Shown here piece after piece: positions 46,997 through 57,839 of a DNA stretch of 64,000 nucleotides. Position 1 is the stretch's first letter, and every line of letters begins with the position of its first letter. Both the position numbers and the translations under genes were made by a program. Source of the stretch: Blumeriella jaapii (Eukaryota > Ascomycota > Leotiomycetes > Helotiales > Drepanopezizaceae); NCBI GenBank assembly GCA_009599575.1, contig VWND01000046.1:1-64000 (forward strand). The letters are read 5' to 3'. The notes under the pieces were generated by a model. That model was not told the origin of the DNA, ran no database searches, and saw nothing but the letters and a program-made list of their open reading frames with translations.

Positions 46997-47430
46997 ACTA
47001 TTGCATTAATTCTATAATATTATAAGCAAGATCTTTTTTGCATATTAAAAACTGACGCTTCCGACGGCGTAATAGCTTTTATGCTTTCGCAATTCCATAA
47101 TAACGACTGGCTTTCAATCGCCTATTTCAGCAAAACCATAACCTTCGCAAAGCTAAACTACGTCGTATACGACAAAAAAATATTCGCAATCGTAAAATTT
47201 CTAGGCAACTTTCGTGCTGAATTAGCTAGCTCAGTTTATTAAATCAAAATAATTATTAATCATAAAGCTTTAGAGTATTTTATAACCTCCAAACCCTTGA
47301 ACGCTCGATAAGCACGCTGGGCCGAGCTTCTCGTCGACTACAACTTTCTCATTACGTACAGACCAGGTAAACACAACCTTCTGGCTGACGCACTAACACG
47401 TCGTACGAACGAACTCGACCGCCAAAACTT
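46997..47430 (+). pseudogene. pol: RNase H and connection of F after K
   Basis: Contains LTLPTA-like start, then IAFMLSQF, YFSKTITFAKLNYVVYDKK and the linker ending in TCGACCGCCAAAACTT. Less mutated than the X and Y copies. It joins directly to the sequence that follows the chromodomain. Confidence 0.8.
47424..47430. other. Deletion junction in F with 7-base microhomology
   Basis: AAAACTT appears once here. In the full-length copy B it occurs at 15040-15046 and at 16674-16680. F lacks exactly the interval corresponding to B 15047-16680 (1634 bp), which removes integrase and chromodomain. Confidence 0.9.
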
Positions 47431-47541
47431 ATAGACTGGCTGAAGGCGTATTCCGAAGGTTTAGACTCGTACGATCATTTGGATAGCGACGTACCAATGG
47501 ATAAAAGCTCGAGGGCGCGCTTTTTTCGGACGGAGGGATAG
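47431..47541 (+). pseudogene. pol: C-terminal tail and purine tract of F
   Basis: Starts ATAGACTGGCTGAAGGCG (tail D-W-L-K-A-Y-S-E-G) and ends in GGACGGAGGGATAG before the 3' LTR. This is the least mutated version of the tail and purine tract. Confidence 0.8.
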
Positions 47542-47809
47542 TATAACGACTTATTCTTTTGCCACCTTTCGTGTCACCCCAGCAACCACGTGTAGCTGCA
47601 AGCTCCCTGGTCTTTTGGTGGATCTTCTTATTAATTGTGGAAATTATTCATATATATAAGGCTTTTTTTTCTTAGCAACCTCTGCCTTTTGCAATTGTTA
47701 ATTCTAAATGAATATCTTATTACAAAACCAAAGGCTCGTTTCTTATACCATATAAACACGGCGACCAATTGACTGATCTCCCAGCCCTCCGACTGATTAA
47801 ATCGTCACA
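47542..47809 (+). repeat. 3' LTR of F
   Basis: 268 bp, ending AAATCGTCACA, with the outer right part intact (GATCTCCCAGCCCTCCGAC). Followed by CAGAT. Confidence 0.93.
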
Positions 47810-47814
47810 CAGAT

Positions 47815-48940
47815 AGCTAAAGCCCTGATAATTGCATATAATCAAAAAAATTATTTTGCAACAACGATTGTTACGAAAAAACTAAAAAATGTTTAATAGC
47901 CAAATATCATTTAAAATATATGTTTTTATATCAAAAAATGCTTAAAATATGCAAAGTTTAAAATTGCTAACAAATCCCAACTATTATTAAATATAATAAT
48001 TATAAGTCTTATAGAATTGTTAAAAGCTGATTTTTATAGCTTTTTTCCCGGAGTTTTATTAAAATGCAAATTTCTATTATTTATAATCGATTATTTTTCG
48101 AAATTTTTTTAAACTTACCTATGCTTTTCATCAAATTTAAAATAGATAATCAAAAGCTTTATTTTATTATTTCAATTAAATAAATATCCGATCGCATTTT
48201 ACGTTAATTCAGAAAATCATTTCGATGATATAATTAAAAACTTTGAAAAAAAAAAAAAGGTTTTATAAACTAACTTTTCTATTGCATCGAAGAAATCAAC
48301 TGATATGGCCGAAAAAGCTATAAAAATAATACAAAAAGCTTTGGAAAAAACTGATAAAAAATTAAAAAAAAAAGATTAAAGTTACAACTTTCGAAATTAA
48401 TATAAAAAAAATTTCTTTCTTCGAATAATTATTATTTAATATCCAAAAAAAAATATCAACCAAAAGCGGCTATAAACATGGCTTTTTCGGAATATTACGC
48501 TGAAATTATTTATTAAACTTTTATTAATTAAAGTTTTCCTAATATATTTTAAAACTCAAATTCAGCAAATTATAAAAAATAAAATAACGCGGTTTTAAAA
48601 CATATTATTATAAAGCAAAAAGTTATTTAAAATGTAACTCAAACTACGAAACAATAACAAAATAATACATTTAAAAAAATACCGAAATTGAAAACTTTAA
48701 TATCAAAGTTATTAGTTATATTATATAATTATATAATTACAAAGCAAAAACTAAAGCCATTTTAAAAAAGATTTTTCCGAATCTTTGGTTTCGGAAAAAA
48801 AAACATATAAAATCTTATACGTTAAAAACAGTTAAACCGGAAACTTATTTCAAAACGATTTTATATCGATCAGCTAAAACTTTTTTACTTACGCACTATT
48901 TACTTTATTACAAAATCAAAAAAAAAATGCCTGCTTATTA
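47815..48940 (+). pseudogene. pol: Integrase of J
   Basis: Reads ALIIAYNQKNYFATTIVTKK then CLKYAKFKIANKSQ: an HHCC finger whose two His codons are Tyr and whose second Cys is Tyr. Core: ELLKADFYSFFPG (catalytic Asp near 48028) and IIDYFSKFF. The C-terminal part has NVTQTTKQ, then FYIDQLKLFYLRTIYF, matching the family ending D-Q/H-L-K-x-F-x-x-R-x-G-Y-L. Confidence 0.82.
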
Positions 48941-49205
48941 AAATCTCTGTGCTAAAATATTATAATATTTAATTCCGTTAAATTTTCGTGCAAAAAAAAA
49001 AAAAAATAAATAAACTATAAAACTATATTTTCAGTTTTAAAATATGCTTCTGATTACGAAAAAACATGGTTTTTTATTGAAAAAAACTTTTTTTAAATAA
49101 TAAAAAAAAATGAAAAGCCAATTTAATAAATTAATTAAAAATCAAAAGGATATTATATGCCAATATTTTCTTAAAAAATTCTTGCTTTTACAAATTTTAA
49201 CCTTT
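48941..49205. other. AT-rich stretch after J pol, nothing recognised
   Basis: Homopolymer-rich sequence without a readable conserved frame. It may hold the 3' untranslated part of J; no LTR ends could be set. Confidence 0.4.
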
Positions 49206-49500
49206 TAAGCTTGATTTTTACATTTGAAAGCTTTCGGAACGAAAACTTTTTAAAAAAGGATTTATTATGGCCTAAAACTTTAAGCGAAACTAAAAGCACG
49301 GACCCGCATAATCTATACTTAAACTTTTCTAAAACCTCCACTTTTTTAAAACAATACATTTCCGATCATAAGAACTATTTTGTCCCATTTTTCTGGTACG
49401 GAGATGTCAGAAACCAACATCACGTATCTGAGTCAAATGATCAGCCAAAACCCTCTGCCTCCTACCAATCCTCGAATAATACTTTCTACGAATAGGCCGT
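49206..49500 (+). other. Less mutated island with a 94-residue open frame
   Basis: Open frame 49211-49495. Local C content is clearly higher than its surroundings (AACCCTCTGCCTCCTACC). A second frame starting at ATG 49406 reads MSETNITYLSQMISQNPLPP, which has the look of a protein N-terminus, but it meets TAA soon after. It may be an N-terminal gag or leader of another element, or a host remnant. I do not recognise it. 49501-49574 is AT-rich with nothing visible. Confidence 0.35.
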
Positions 49501-49574
49501 AAAAGTCGGATAATATAATAAAAACTGAAAATAATATTTAAATAAAACATTTTATAAAACTAATTACTAAAAAA

Positions 49575-49843
49575 TATAACGATTTAATCAGTCGGAGGGC
49601 TGGGAGATCAGTCAACTGGTCGCCGTATTCATATGGTATAAGAAACGAGCCTTTGGTTCTGTAACAAAAATATTTATTTAAAATTAATAATTGCAAAAGG
49701 CAGAGATTGCTAAAAGGAAAAAGCTTTATATATATAAATAATTTCTATAATTAATAAAAAGATTTATCAAAAAACTAAAAAGCTTGCAGCTATACGTAAT
49801 TGCTGAGGTGATACGAAAAGTAATAAAAGAGTGAATCGTTACA
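49575..49843 (-). repeat. 3' LTR of G
   Basis: 269 bp on the + strand from TATAACGA to AATCGTTACA. The outer left part is conserved (GTCGGAGGGCTGGGAGATCA) and the inner right part is mutated. Confidence 0.92.
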
Positions 49844-50465
49844 TTATCCTTCCGTCCGAAAAAAGCGCGCTTTCGAACTTTTATTTATTAATACGTCGCT
49901 ATTTAAATAATCGTACGAATCCAAACCTTCGGAATACGTTCTCAGCCATTTTATAAGTTTTGCAAAAAGACCGAAAAGCTTTTTATACGCTAAATAAAAA
50001 TCGCGCATTTTCAAAAAAACGTATATAAAATTAAACGCGGGGTATTACGTAAGATTTTTATTTAAACTTATTTAAAAAGTTTTATATTAAAAAGTTTTCC
50101 GCTGCATTCGATAGGCGATTAATTTTTCGATTTCGTATTTAAGCTTATTAGTTATATTAATAAGTTAATCTGATTTGAAAGCGCGTCGTCAGCTGCTTTA
50201 CGCAATCGATTAGCGTAAAAAACTAAATGTACGTTTATAATATTAAAAAAGTTTAGTTTAAAAGCGTTGTCGAAAATTTTGGCTATAATTTTGAAAAAGC
50301 CGTTTGTAAAATTATCGAGCTTGCGAAAAGGCCGAAAAATCGGAAATAAACGCATATCGAGCCATACGTAATCGCCAACGTTAAAATCGATCGCGCGGCG
50401 AAACTTATTCGCACTTTTTTTTATTTTATCGTAAGTTTATTAAAAATACGATTTTGCGAGGTTTT
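49844..50465 (-). pseudogene. pol: Chromodomain and integrase C-terminus of G
   Basis: Chromodomain about 50161-49931. Integrase C-terminal module open at 50355-50152 with RPFRKLDNFTNGFFKII and ANRLRKAADDALSNQ. It ends at GTTTT (50461-50465), the target of H. Confidence 0.8.
50461..50465. repeat. Target-site duplication GTTTT, left of H
   Basis: GCGAGGTTTT precedes TGTGACGA, and GTTTTAAGCGTCG follows at 56931-56935. E shows the undisrupted site as GCGAGGTTTCAGGCG. Same five bases as for B, but at a different place in the element. Confidence 0.92.
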
Positions 50466-50730
50466 TGTGACGACTCACTCTTTTGCCCCTCGTGTCACCC
50501 CAGCAACTACGTGTAGCTGCAAGCTCCCTGGTCTTCTGATAAATCTCCTTATCAAATATAGAAATTATTTATATATATAAAGCTTTTTTTTTTTAGCAAT
50601 TTTTGCTTTTTGCAATTATTAATTTTAAATAAATATTTTGTTACAAACCCAAAGGCTCGTTTCTTATATTATATGAATACGGCGGTCAATTGGCTGATCT
50701 TCCAGCCTTTCGACTGATTAAATCGTTATA
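50466..50730 (+). repeat. 5' LTR of H
   Basis: 265 bp, TGTGACGACTCACTC to AATCGTTATA. The first 80 bases are unmutated in appearance. The rest is strongly A/T-shifted. Leader 50731-50850 with CGACCGGTCG at 50813-50822. Confidence 0.93.
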
Positions 50731-50854
50731 TTATTAACAATTTTTTATTTACGCTAGCGACGGCGTAAACTATTTTTTTTCTCGAATTTTTTACGAATTA
50801 TATTAAAATGATCGACCGGTCGTAAAAAAGCTTATTTCCGCATTTTGCGAAAAA

Positions 50855-52290
50855 TAGCTTTTGTTTAACAATTTTTCTTTTAATAAAGCTTTTCAGCTTC
50901 TGCTACTACATTTTAACCTTCTTTTTTTTAATCAGCGAAAAAAAAGCAGCCTTTCCCAAAAGCTTTTTTTTTTAAAAAACAATCCTTCCCCCGAAAAAAA
51001 AAAAACAAAAAAAAAAACAAAGCGCTAATTATTTCGCTTGCCATCTTTTTTTTACAGCCTAGCGTTGAAAGCGTTTAATTAAAACTTTTGCAAAATCAAC
51101 TGAAAAAAGCGTAAAAGCGTAAACGACAACTTTTGAAAATTATACGATTACGACAAATCTTTTAATTAAAGCGTTTAATAAAATTTATCGAACGTGTTTT
51201 TGCCAATCGCGAATCTGCTGCTTTTTTTTTTTTTCGCAACGTTTTATTTTAATTAACAAACGTTATAAATCAATTTTCACGCTTTTCGCGAATTTTTTTT
51301 AAATTTTCCTATAACGGCCAAAATCTTAGCGCGCCTTTTAAACGTTATAATTCTTATTTATCTGCTGATTTTCGATTAATTCGTATAAAACGCGTTCCGA
51401 ATTTTAAATTTAAATTAAATAATAATAAAAATTATAAAACATGCTATTAAAAAATTAAAATTCTCGATAACTTCGAATTTTACCACGACTATTTCGCTAA
51501 CGATCGATTTCGCAAAAATTATATATTCGATCAGACCGAAAGCGTAATAAAAAAGTTTTTTATTCCGCGTATTTTAAACCGTTCCGATTTTATACTTTCC
51601 GAAAAATTAATAAAAAAAATCGCCGATTTCCTGGCCGATCTTTCCGACGTTTAAAAAGCCGAAAACGAATTTAAAATACTTGCAATAAATACGCACGACG
51701 ACTTTTAGCGATTTTACCTGCGATTTTTTATTTTCGCAGCGAACGCTTAAATACGAATTAACAAATAGCTTCGGAACGCTTTTCGCGATAAAATATTAAA
51801 GCGTTTACGAAAAAAGTTGCATTTGAAATAAGCGCGTACAACGATTTTTAAAAATTAGCTTACCGCCGTTCGACAAAAAAAACAAAATCAATTGGCTAAA
51901 CAAACTTTATACGCGAATCGCTTTTTAATTAAATTTATTATTTATTAAAATAATAAATCCTTAATCAAAGCGTACTACGAGTCAAATCGTACGTACGAAA
52001 GTCGTTTAAATATTCTATAAGCTTTTTCTCAGCCCTCTGCTGTTTTTTTTTTTTCACGCCAAAACGCCCTTTTTAGCGTTTTTCCTTTTCGATCGGATCA
52101 ACGACAACGCTCGTTTTTTATTTTATATCAGAAAATTCAAAAAAGCCAATTTGTACGATCTTTTACGAACCGACTTTCGGTTTTATTTAAAAGCTTTTTT
52201 AAATTAATAAATATAAACGAAATCGAACCGGCCGAAGATTCGCTTTTCGATAATAATAATAAAAACGAAAACCCTTTTCCAAACGACTTT
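50855..52290 (+). pseudogene. gag: gag of H
   Basis: Capsid-like text DNFEFYHDYFANDRFRKNY, IADFLADLSDV and FRDKILK is readable between about 51470 and 51810, followed by the region equivalent to KRTLYANRF with stops. No CCHC knuckle is seen. Confidence 0.7.
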
Positions 52291-52364
52291 TAAAACGCAT
52301 ACGAAAAAATTAAAAACTTTTTCGCCAATCGGAAAAACGCTTAAGCCTAAGCAAAGTTTTTTTT

Positions 52365-52595
52365 TTAAATATATTACGCGATATGCGTTATTTTAACGTT
52401 CGAAAGCTTTTTAATAGCGATTTATTAACAGTTTCCGTTATATTTATTAAAAATAGCTTTTCGTATAAAATAAAAGCGCTCGCCGATTTTAAAACGAACG
52501 GTTATGCGTTAATCGATTCGGCGTTAATTAAATTTTTTTTTTTTAAAACTTTTAATTTAATTTCTTTCGGCTTTTTTTTTTATAAAAAAGTATAA
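52365..52595 (+). pseudogene. pol: Aspartic protease segment of H
   Basis: MRYFNVRKLFNSDLLTVSVI, then KALADFKTNGYALIDSALIK, open for 70 residues. The D-S-G-A box is D-F-K-T. Linker 52596-53304 with a T run at about 53041-53071. Confidence 0.78.
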
Positions 52596-53040
52596 TAAAG
52601 CTCGTAGCTATTTAATTATATATTTTACGCTTTTTAATTTTATTATTAACAATCGAATACAATCGTTTACTTTTTTTTTAATTATTAACTTCGGAAATTA
52701 TAATATAATTCTAGAAAAAGCTTGGTTGGCCGAATATTAAATTTTATTAAACTGTAATAAACGCAAGTTTTATTGGCCGAAGTTTTATTTCTTTATAATC
52801 TTTTACGCTCGTTGTATTAAAATCTTTTATTTATATTTTCGAAAAATTTAATTTCGCTATCAAAACGACGTTATAAAACGTGACAAAAACTTTGACCAAT
52901 TATAATAAATCTACGATGCTATACGAAGCGCGAAAAAGTCGAATTTTATTCGCGGTGTTAATTTCGATAGCGACGCTAATAAAATAATATAAAAAATTAT
53001 ATTATTTTTTTAAGCTGCCGATTCTTTTTTTATTATTTTT

Positions 53041-53071
<31 letters not shown>

Positions 53072-53304
53072 CGTTAAAACAGCTTTTTCGTTCTACGAAA
53101 AACAATTATATTAAAAACCGAAGGAAAACCTTCGCCGCGATAGCCTTTTAGCTTAATATAATCGATAATTTAAATAATTTATTTTTTAAACTTTTTAAAC
53201 GACCAATTCGAAAACGAATCTTTTAATCTACTGTTTATCCAATTTCCATTTGTCAAATTATTATATACGCTTTTAAGCTGATTTTTAGAAAAAAAGCAAT
53301 TAAA

Positions 53305-54015
53305 ATGTTTTCAATTTTCTTGTACGAAATCGATAAAATATTAAACGATTTTATATATAATACTTTTTTTAAAACCCAATTTTACAGTTTTTTCGAACGT
53401 TTTAAAACCAATGAAATATCGATTTCGACCTTTTTAATTAGCTTAGCAGAGCTAACTTCGAATAAACCTTTTTTCGAATCTTTTCCCTCGGAGTACAAAA
53501 ACCTCGAACACGTATTTTCTAAAGCCGCCAATAACGAGTTAGCTTTTCACCGGCCTTACGATTATAAAATCGAGCTTATTATAAATAAAAAAAAGCTGAA
53601 ATATACTTTTTTATACAAAACATCGATTCCAAAGCTCGAGATTATTAAAACTTATTTGCAAAATAATTTTGATAAAAGTTTTATCGAACTTTCCACCGCT
53701 TTTTTCGCTGTTTTAATACTTTTCGCCAAAAAATCCGACGGTTTACTGCGTTTTTATATCGATTATCGAATTTTTAATAATATTATTCGTAAAAATCGCT
53801 ATTTTTTTCCTTTTATCGATAAAATTTTTATTCGTTTTTCGAAAGCACGAATTTTTACGAAATTCGATATTCGTTAAGCTTTTTATAAAATTCGAATAAA
53901 TTCCGCCAGTAAAAAACTAACGATATTTCGTACGCGTTACGGCGCTTATAAATGCAAAATGCTATTTTTTAGCTTTATTAATAAATCCGCAATTTATTAA
54001 CGTTATATAAACGAC

Positions 54016-54069
<54 letters not shown>

Positions 54070-54330
54070 CGATTATTTAAACGATTTTTATATTATATAT
54101 TTAAATAACATTTTTATTTATTCGTTCGATTTTTTAAAATACGTTATATACGTTCGCAAAATGCTTTAAAAGCTCGCTGACGCTGAATTACAGGCCGATA
54201 TTCGGAAGTCTAAATTTAATATTATTCGAACCCGTTATTTAAGTTTTATTATTTTTATTAAAAGCTTAGAAATAAATTCAGAAAAAATCTCCGTGATCGC
54301 TTATTAAAAGCCTTCTACTATTATAAAAAA
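53305..54330 (+). pseudogene. pol: Reverse transcriptase of H, with poly-T expansion
   Basis: Open for 190 residues (53305-53877), the same length and ends as in E: FLYEIDKILNDFIYNTFFKT, NELAFHRPYDYKIEL, KSDGLLRFYIDYRIFNN, FTKFDIR then TAA. The palm follows. A run of 53 T at 54017-54069 separates it from the catalytic box, which reads YLNN. K-P-D-G reads K-S-D-G. Confidence 0.88.
54017..54069 (+). repeat. Poly-T run of 53 bases inside RT of H
   Basis: B has GACGTTTTCTTCG at the homologous place, so the run is expanded by roughly 45 bases relative to it. Either replication slippage on an already T-rich RIP product or a sequencing/assembly artefact. Confidence 0.85.
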
Positions 54331-54509
54331 TATATAAAGCTTTTTTGGTTTTTGTAACTTCTGCCGACGTTTTATTCGAAACTACGGTATAATTGCAAAG
54401 CTTTTGATTTATTTAACCAAAGCTAACGTTTTTTACAATTTCACTTTTGAATATTAAAAAAATTTCGAACTTTTTATATTAGCTTTTATTACTGCACCAG
54501 TTTTATAAT

Positions 54510-54815
54510 ATTGTAAGCAAAACTTTTTTTGCATATTAAAAACTAACGCTTCCGACGGCGTAATAATTTTTATACTTTCGCAATTTTATAATAACGATTG
54601 GTTTTTAATCGTTTATTTTAGCAAAATTATAGTTTTCGCAAAATTAAATTACGTCGTATACGATAAAAAAATGCTCGTAATCGTAAAATTTTTAGGCAAT
54701 TTTCGTATTAAATTAATTAATTTAATTTATTAAATTAAAATAATCATTAATTATAAAGCTTTAAAATATTTTATAATTTTTAAATCCTTAAACGCTCGAT
54801 AAGCACGCTGGGCCG
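54510..54815 (+). pseudogene. pol: RNase H of H
   Basis: Readable as NASDGVIIFILSQF and YFSKIIVFAKLNYVVYDKKM in pieces, with Asp to Asn at the first catalytic site. Linker to integrase 54816-55040. Confidence 0.75.
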
Positions 54816-55040
54816 AGCTTTTCGCCGATTATAACTTTTTTATTACGTACAAACCAAATAAATATAACTTTTTAGCTAACGTATTAACACGTCGTACGAG
54901 CGAACTCGATCGCCAAAATTCTTTTAAACGCATTTAGCGCTTGTAAATCTTTTTCCGAGCAAATTAAATCGATTACCGTTTTTTAATTAAAAAACTTCGA
55001 TTTTCTACGGCTTTCGAAACAGCTGTTTTTATCGTTGAAA

Positions 55041-56330
55041 TAGCTGATTTTTCTTTCGCATTTCGTATCGTTAACCAAATTTTTTACGTTAATCGCACAG
55101 CTAGCAGCTTAATAATCTTTCGAAAAAAAGCTATACGAAACGCTACGAAAAAAAACGACGATAATAATATTTCGTATATATTTGAACGCGATCTGCTATT
55201 ATATTACGGTCGCTTAATAATATTAAACGTCGATTATTTTCGTTTGGCCTTTATACGAAAAATATACGACCAGATTTCTACCGCTTATTTCAGCGCTCGC
55301 AAAACTACGCAATTGCTTTCGAACCAATATTATTAGCGAAATATAACAGTTTTCGTAAAATAATATTATCGCAATTGCTACGCTTATCGAAAAAATATTG
55401 TTTTAAAAAATAAGCGCTCCGGCTTTTTTTAGCTTTTTTTTGTTTCTGACCATTTTTAAAAGCACGTTATAATAAACTTTTGCAATTTTAACAAAAACAA
55501 ATACGATTACGATAACGTATTCGTAATAATAAATCGCTTTTTTAAACAAATTATTTCGATTTTTTGTTATAAAAATATCGACGCTCGAAGCTTCGTTAAA
55601 TTATATATATTTCACGTATACAAATATTTTTGCCTTTTAAAAAGTATTATTAGCGATCGTGGCTTTTAATATTAATTTATTTTTTGGTTTAAATTAAACA
55701 AAATACTCGGTACGCAACTGAAGCTTTCGACAGCCGCTTATTTTAAAACCGACGGTCAGATCGAAATTTATAATTAATATTTGCAAAAACGCTTTCGATC
55801 TTTCGTAAATTTATTAAAACGATTAGAACGAATTTCTTTTAATAATAGATTTCGCCCAAATAATCCTTTTTTACGAAAATCTAGATGGCTTTTCATTTTT
55901 TAAAATTATATACGATTATATTTTTTATATCAATTGAAATTGGAAATTCGATACTTTTTTTTTTTAACTTTTTATATAAGCTAAACGCAAACGAAGCTCG
56001 TGCGTACGCTCGCCGCTATTACGACGTTTAAAACTTCGCCAAATCGCATTTTTAATAAATCCACGATAAAATAAAAAAAAATGCGAATAAATTTCGCCGC
56101 GCGATCGATTTTAACGTTAGCGATTACGTATAGTTCGATATGCGTTTATTTCCGATTTTTCGGCTTTTTCGCAAGCTCGACAATTTTATAAACGGCCCTT
56201 TTAAAATTATAATTAAAATTTTCGACAACGCTTTTAAACTAAATCTTTTTAATATTATAAACGTACATTTAGTTTTTTACGCTAATCGACTGCGTAAAGC
56301 AGTTGACGACGCGCTTTCAGATCAGATTAA
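55041..56330 (+). pseudogene. pol: Integrase of H
   Basis: Finger: KIYDQISTAYFSARKTTQLL, where both His codons are Tyr. Core about 55440-55830 with TDGQIEIYN. C-terminal module in the open piece 56140-56421: RLFPIFRLFRKLDNFINGPF and VFYANRLRKAVDDALSDQIN. Confidence 0.8.
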
Positions 56331-56339
56331 TTCAGCTTT

Positions 56340-56640
56340 TAAATTTATTAATATAATTAATAAGTTTAAATACGAAATCGAAAAATTAATCGCTTATCGA
56401 ATGCAACGAAAAACCTTTTAATATAAGACTTTTTAAATAAGCTTAAATAAAAATCTTACGTGGTACCCCGCGTTTAACTTTATATATGCTTTTCTGAAAA
56501 TGCGCGATTTTCATTTGGCGCATAAAAAGCTCCCCGGTTTTTTTGCAAAACTTGTAAACTGGCTGAAAGCGTATTCCGAAGGTTTAAACTCGTACAATTA
56601 TTTAAATAGCGACGTATTAATAAATAAAAGCTCGAAAGCG
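56340..56640 (+). pseudogene. pol: Chromodomain and tail of H
   Basis: KFKYEIEKLIAYRMQRKTF, then TAA. The tail MRDFHLAHKKLPGFFAKLVN is the best preserved here. Purine tract GGACGGAGGAATAA at 56651-56664. Confidence 0.8.
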
Positions 56641-56664
56641 CGCTTTTTTCGGACGGAGGAATAA

Positions 56665-56930
56665 TATAACGATTTACTTTTTTGCCTTTCGTATCACTTT
56701 AGCAACTACGTGTAGCTGCAAGCTCTCTGGTTTTTTGGTGGGTTTTTTTATTAATTATAAAAATTATTTATATATATAAGGCTTTTTTTTTTTTAGCAAC
56801 CTCTGCCTTTTGCAATTGTTAATTCTAAATAAATATTTTGTTACAGAACCAAAGGCTCGTTTCTTATACCATATGAACACGGCGGCCAGTTGGCTGATTT
56901 CCCAGCCCTCCGACTGATTAGATCGTCACA
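56665..56930 (+). repeat. 3' LTR of H
   Basis: 266 bp. The left inner part is mutated (TATAACGATTTAC) and the right outer part intact (CCCAGCCCTCCGACTG to GATCGTCACA). Confidence 0.93.
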
Positions 56931-56935
56931 GTTTT

Positions 56936-57592
56936 AAGCGTCGTAATAACGGCAAGCGTACGCACGAGTTTCGTTTGCGTTTAGCTTATATAAAAAATTA
57001 AGAAAAAAGAAAATATCGAATTTTTAATTTTAATTAGTATAAAAAGTATAATCGTATACTATTTCAAAATATGAAAAACTATTTAAACTCTCGTAAAAAA
57101 AATTATTTGGGCGAAATCCATTATTAAAAAAAATTCGCTTTAATCGTTTTAGTAAAAATTTACGAAAAATCGAAAGCGTTTTTGCAAATATTAATTATAA
57201 ATTTCGGTCTGTCTATCGGTTTCGGAATAAGCGGCTATCGAAAGCTTTAGTTGCGTACCGAGTATTTGGTTTAATTTAAACCAAAAAGTAAATTAATACT
57301 AAAAGCCACGATCGCTAATAATACTTTTTGAAAAGCTAAAATATTTATATATATAAAATATATACAATTTAGCGAAGCCTCGAATATCGATATTTTATAA
57401 CAAAAAATCGAAATAGCCTGCTTAAAAAAGCGATTTATTATTACGAATACGTTATCGTAACCGTGTTTATTTTTGTTAAAGCTGCAAAAATCTATTATAA
57501 CGTGCTTTTAAAAATAGTCAAAAACAAAAAAAAACCAAAAAAAGCCGGGGCGCTTATTTTTTGAAATAAAACTTTTTCGATAAGCGTAATAA
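56936..57592 (-). pseudogene. pol: Integrase core of G
   Basis: Homologous to B 15505-16161: the core with the T-D-G-Q-x-E-I-Y-N block (mutated, GTCTGTCTATCGG on the + strand near 57200) and the start of the C-terminal part. It ends at ATAAGCGTAATAA, where element I begins. Confidence 0.8.
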
Positions 57593-57836
57593 TGTAAAAC
57601 GGTAATACTTTGTATTGATGGGAGTTGGTAGTTTTAGCTATGGTCGAGGCATGGACCCCTCCGAGACCCCCTGCTACTGACTATTTTCAACAGGTATAAA
57701 AGCAAAGCATTCCCTTAGATAGTATTATAAGCACGCAATCCAATTTATACCTTTATTTTTTTTTTTTTTTTTTTTTTTTTTAGTTTCTTCTAGGAATTCC
57801 CTAGATTATTTTATTTACCGATATATGGCCGTATCA
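57593..57836 (+). repeat. 5' LTR of I, hardly mutated
   Basis: About 244 bp, TGTAAAACGG to GGCCGTATCA. The first 160 bases are rich in C and G (GGCATGGACCCCTCCGAGAC) and show no RIP, in sharp contrast to the body. It contains a TATAAA box at 57695-57700 and a 26-T run at 57756-57781. The right end is set by TG...CA and the change in composition; the primer site (ATTTGGTTTTTC) is unidentified. Confidence 0.75.
57695..57700 (+). promoter_or_regulatory. TATA box in the LTR of I
   Basis: CAGGTATAAAAGC inside the unmutated LTR, about 140 bases before its end. Typical distance for the U3/R promoter of an LTR element. Confidence 0.55.
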
Positions 57837-57839
57837 ATT

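Larger units (their letters stand above)
34787..47809 (+). mobile_element. Chromovirus copy F, interrupted by Copia K and internally deleted
   Basis: LTRs 34787-35054 and 47542-47809, both 268 bp, with CAGAT on both sides. Order: leader, gag, protease, RT, RNase H (split by K at 38750/46992), then a direct jump to the tail after the chromodomain. Without K the element is about 4.78 kb. The missing 1.63 kb is the integrase and chromodomain. Confidence 0.93.
47815..49574 (+). mobile_element. Element J, right half
   Basis: Continues the integrase of J interrupted at 34786. The polyprotein appears to end near 48940. The following 600 bases include a less mutated island. The J 3' LTR was not identified. 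G is inserted at 49575. Confidence 0.75.
50466..56930 (+). mobile_element. Full-length chromovirus copy H
   Basis: 6465 bp, 60 longer than B and E, mainly because of a 53-T run inside RT. LTRs 50466-50730 and 56665-56930. Opposite orientation to its host copy G. All domains present but broken by stops. Confidence 0.93.
49575..57592 (-). mobile_element. Chromovirus copy G, 3' part, interrupted by H and truncated by I
   Basis: 3' LTR 49575-49843, internal region 49844-50465 and 56936-57592, with H between. It is cut in the integrase zinc region by element I at 57593; the 5' part should lie beyond I, outside the window. Left flank is an A-run, so its target duplication cannot be verified here. 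Confidence 0.87.
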
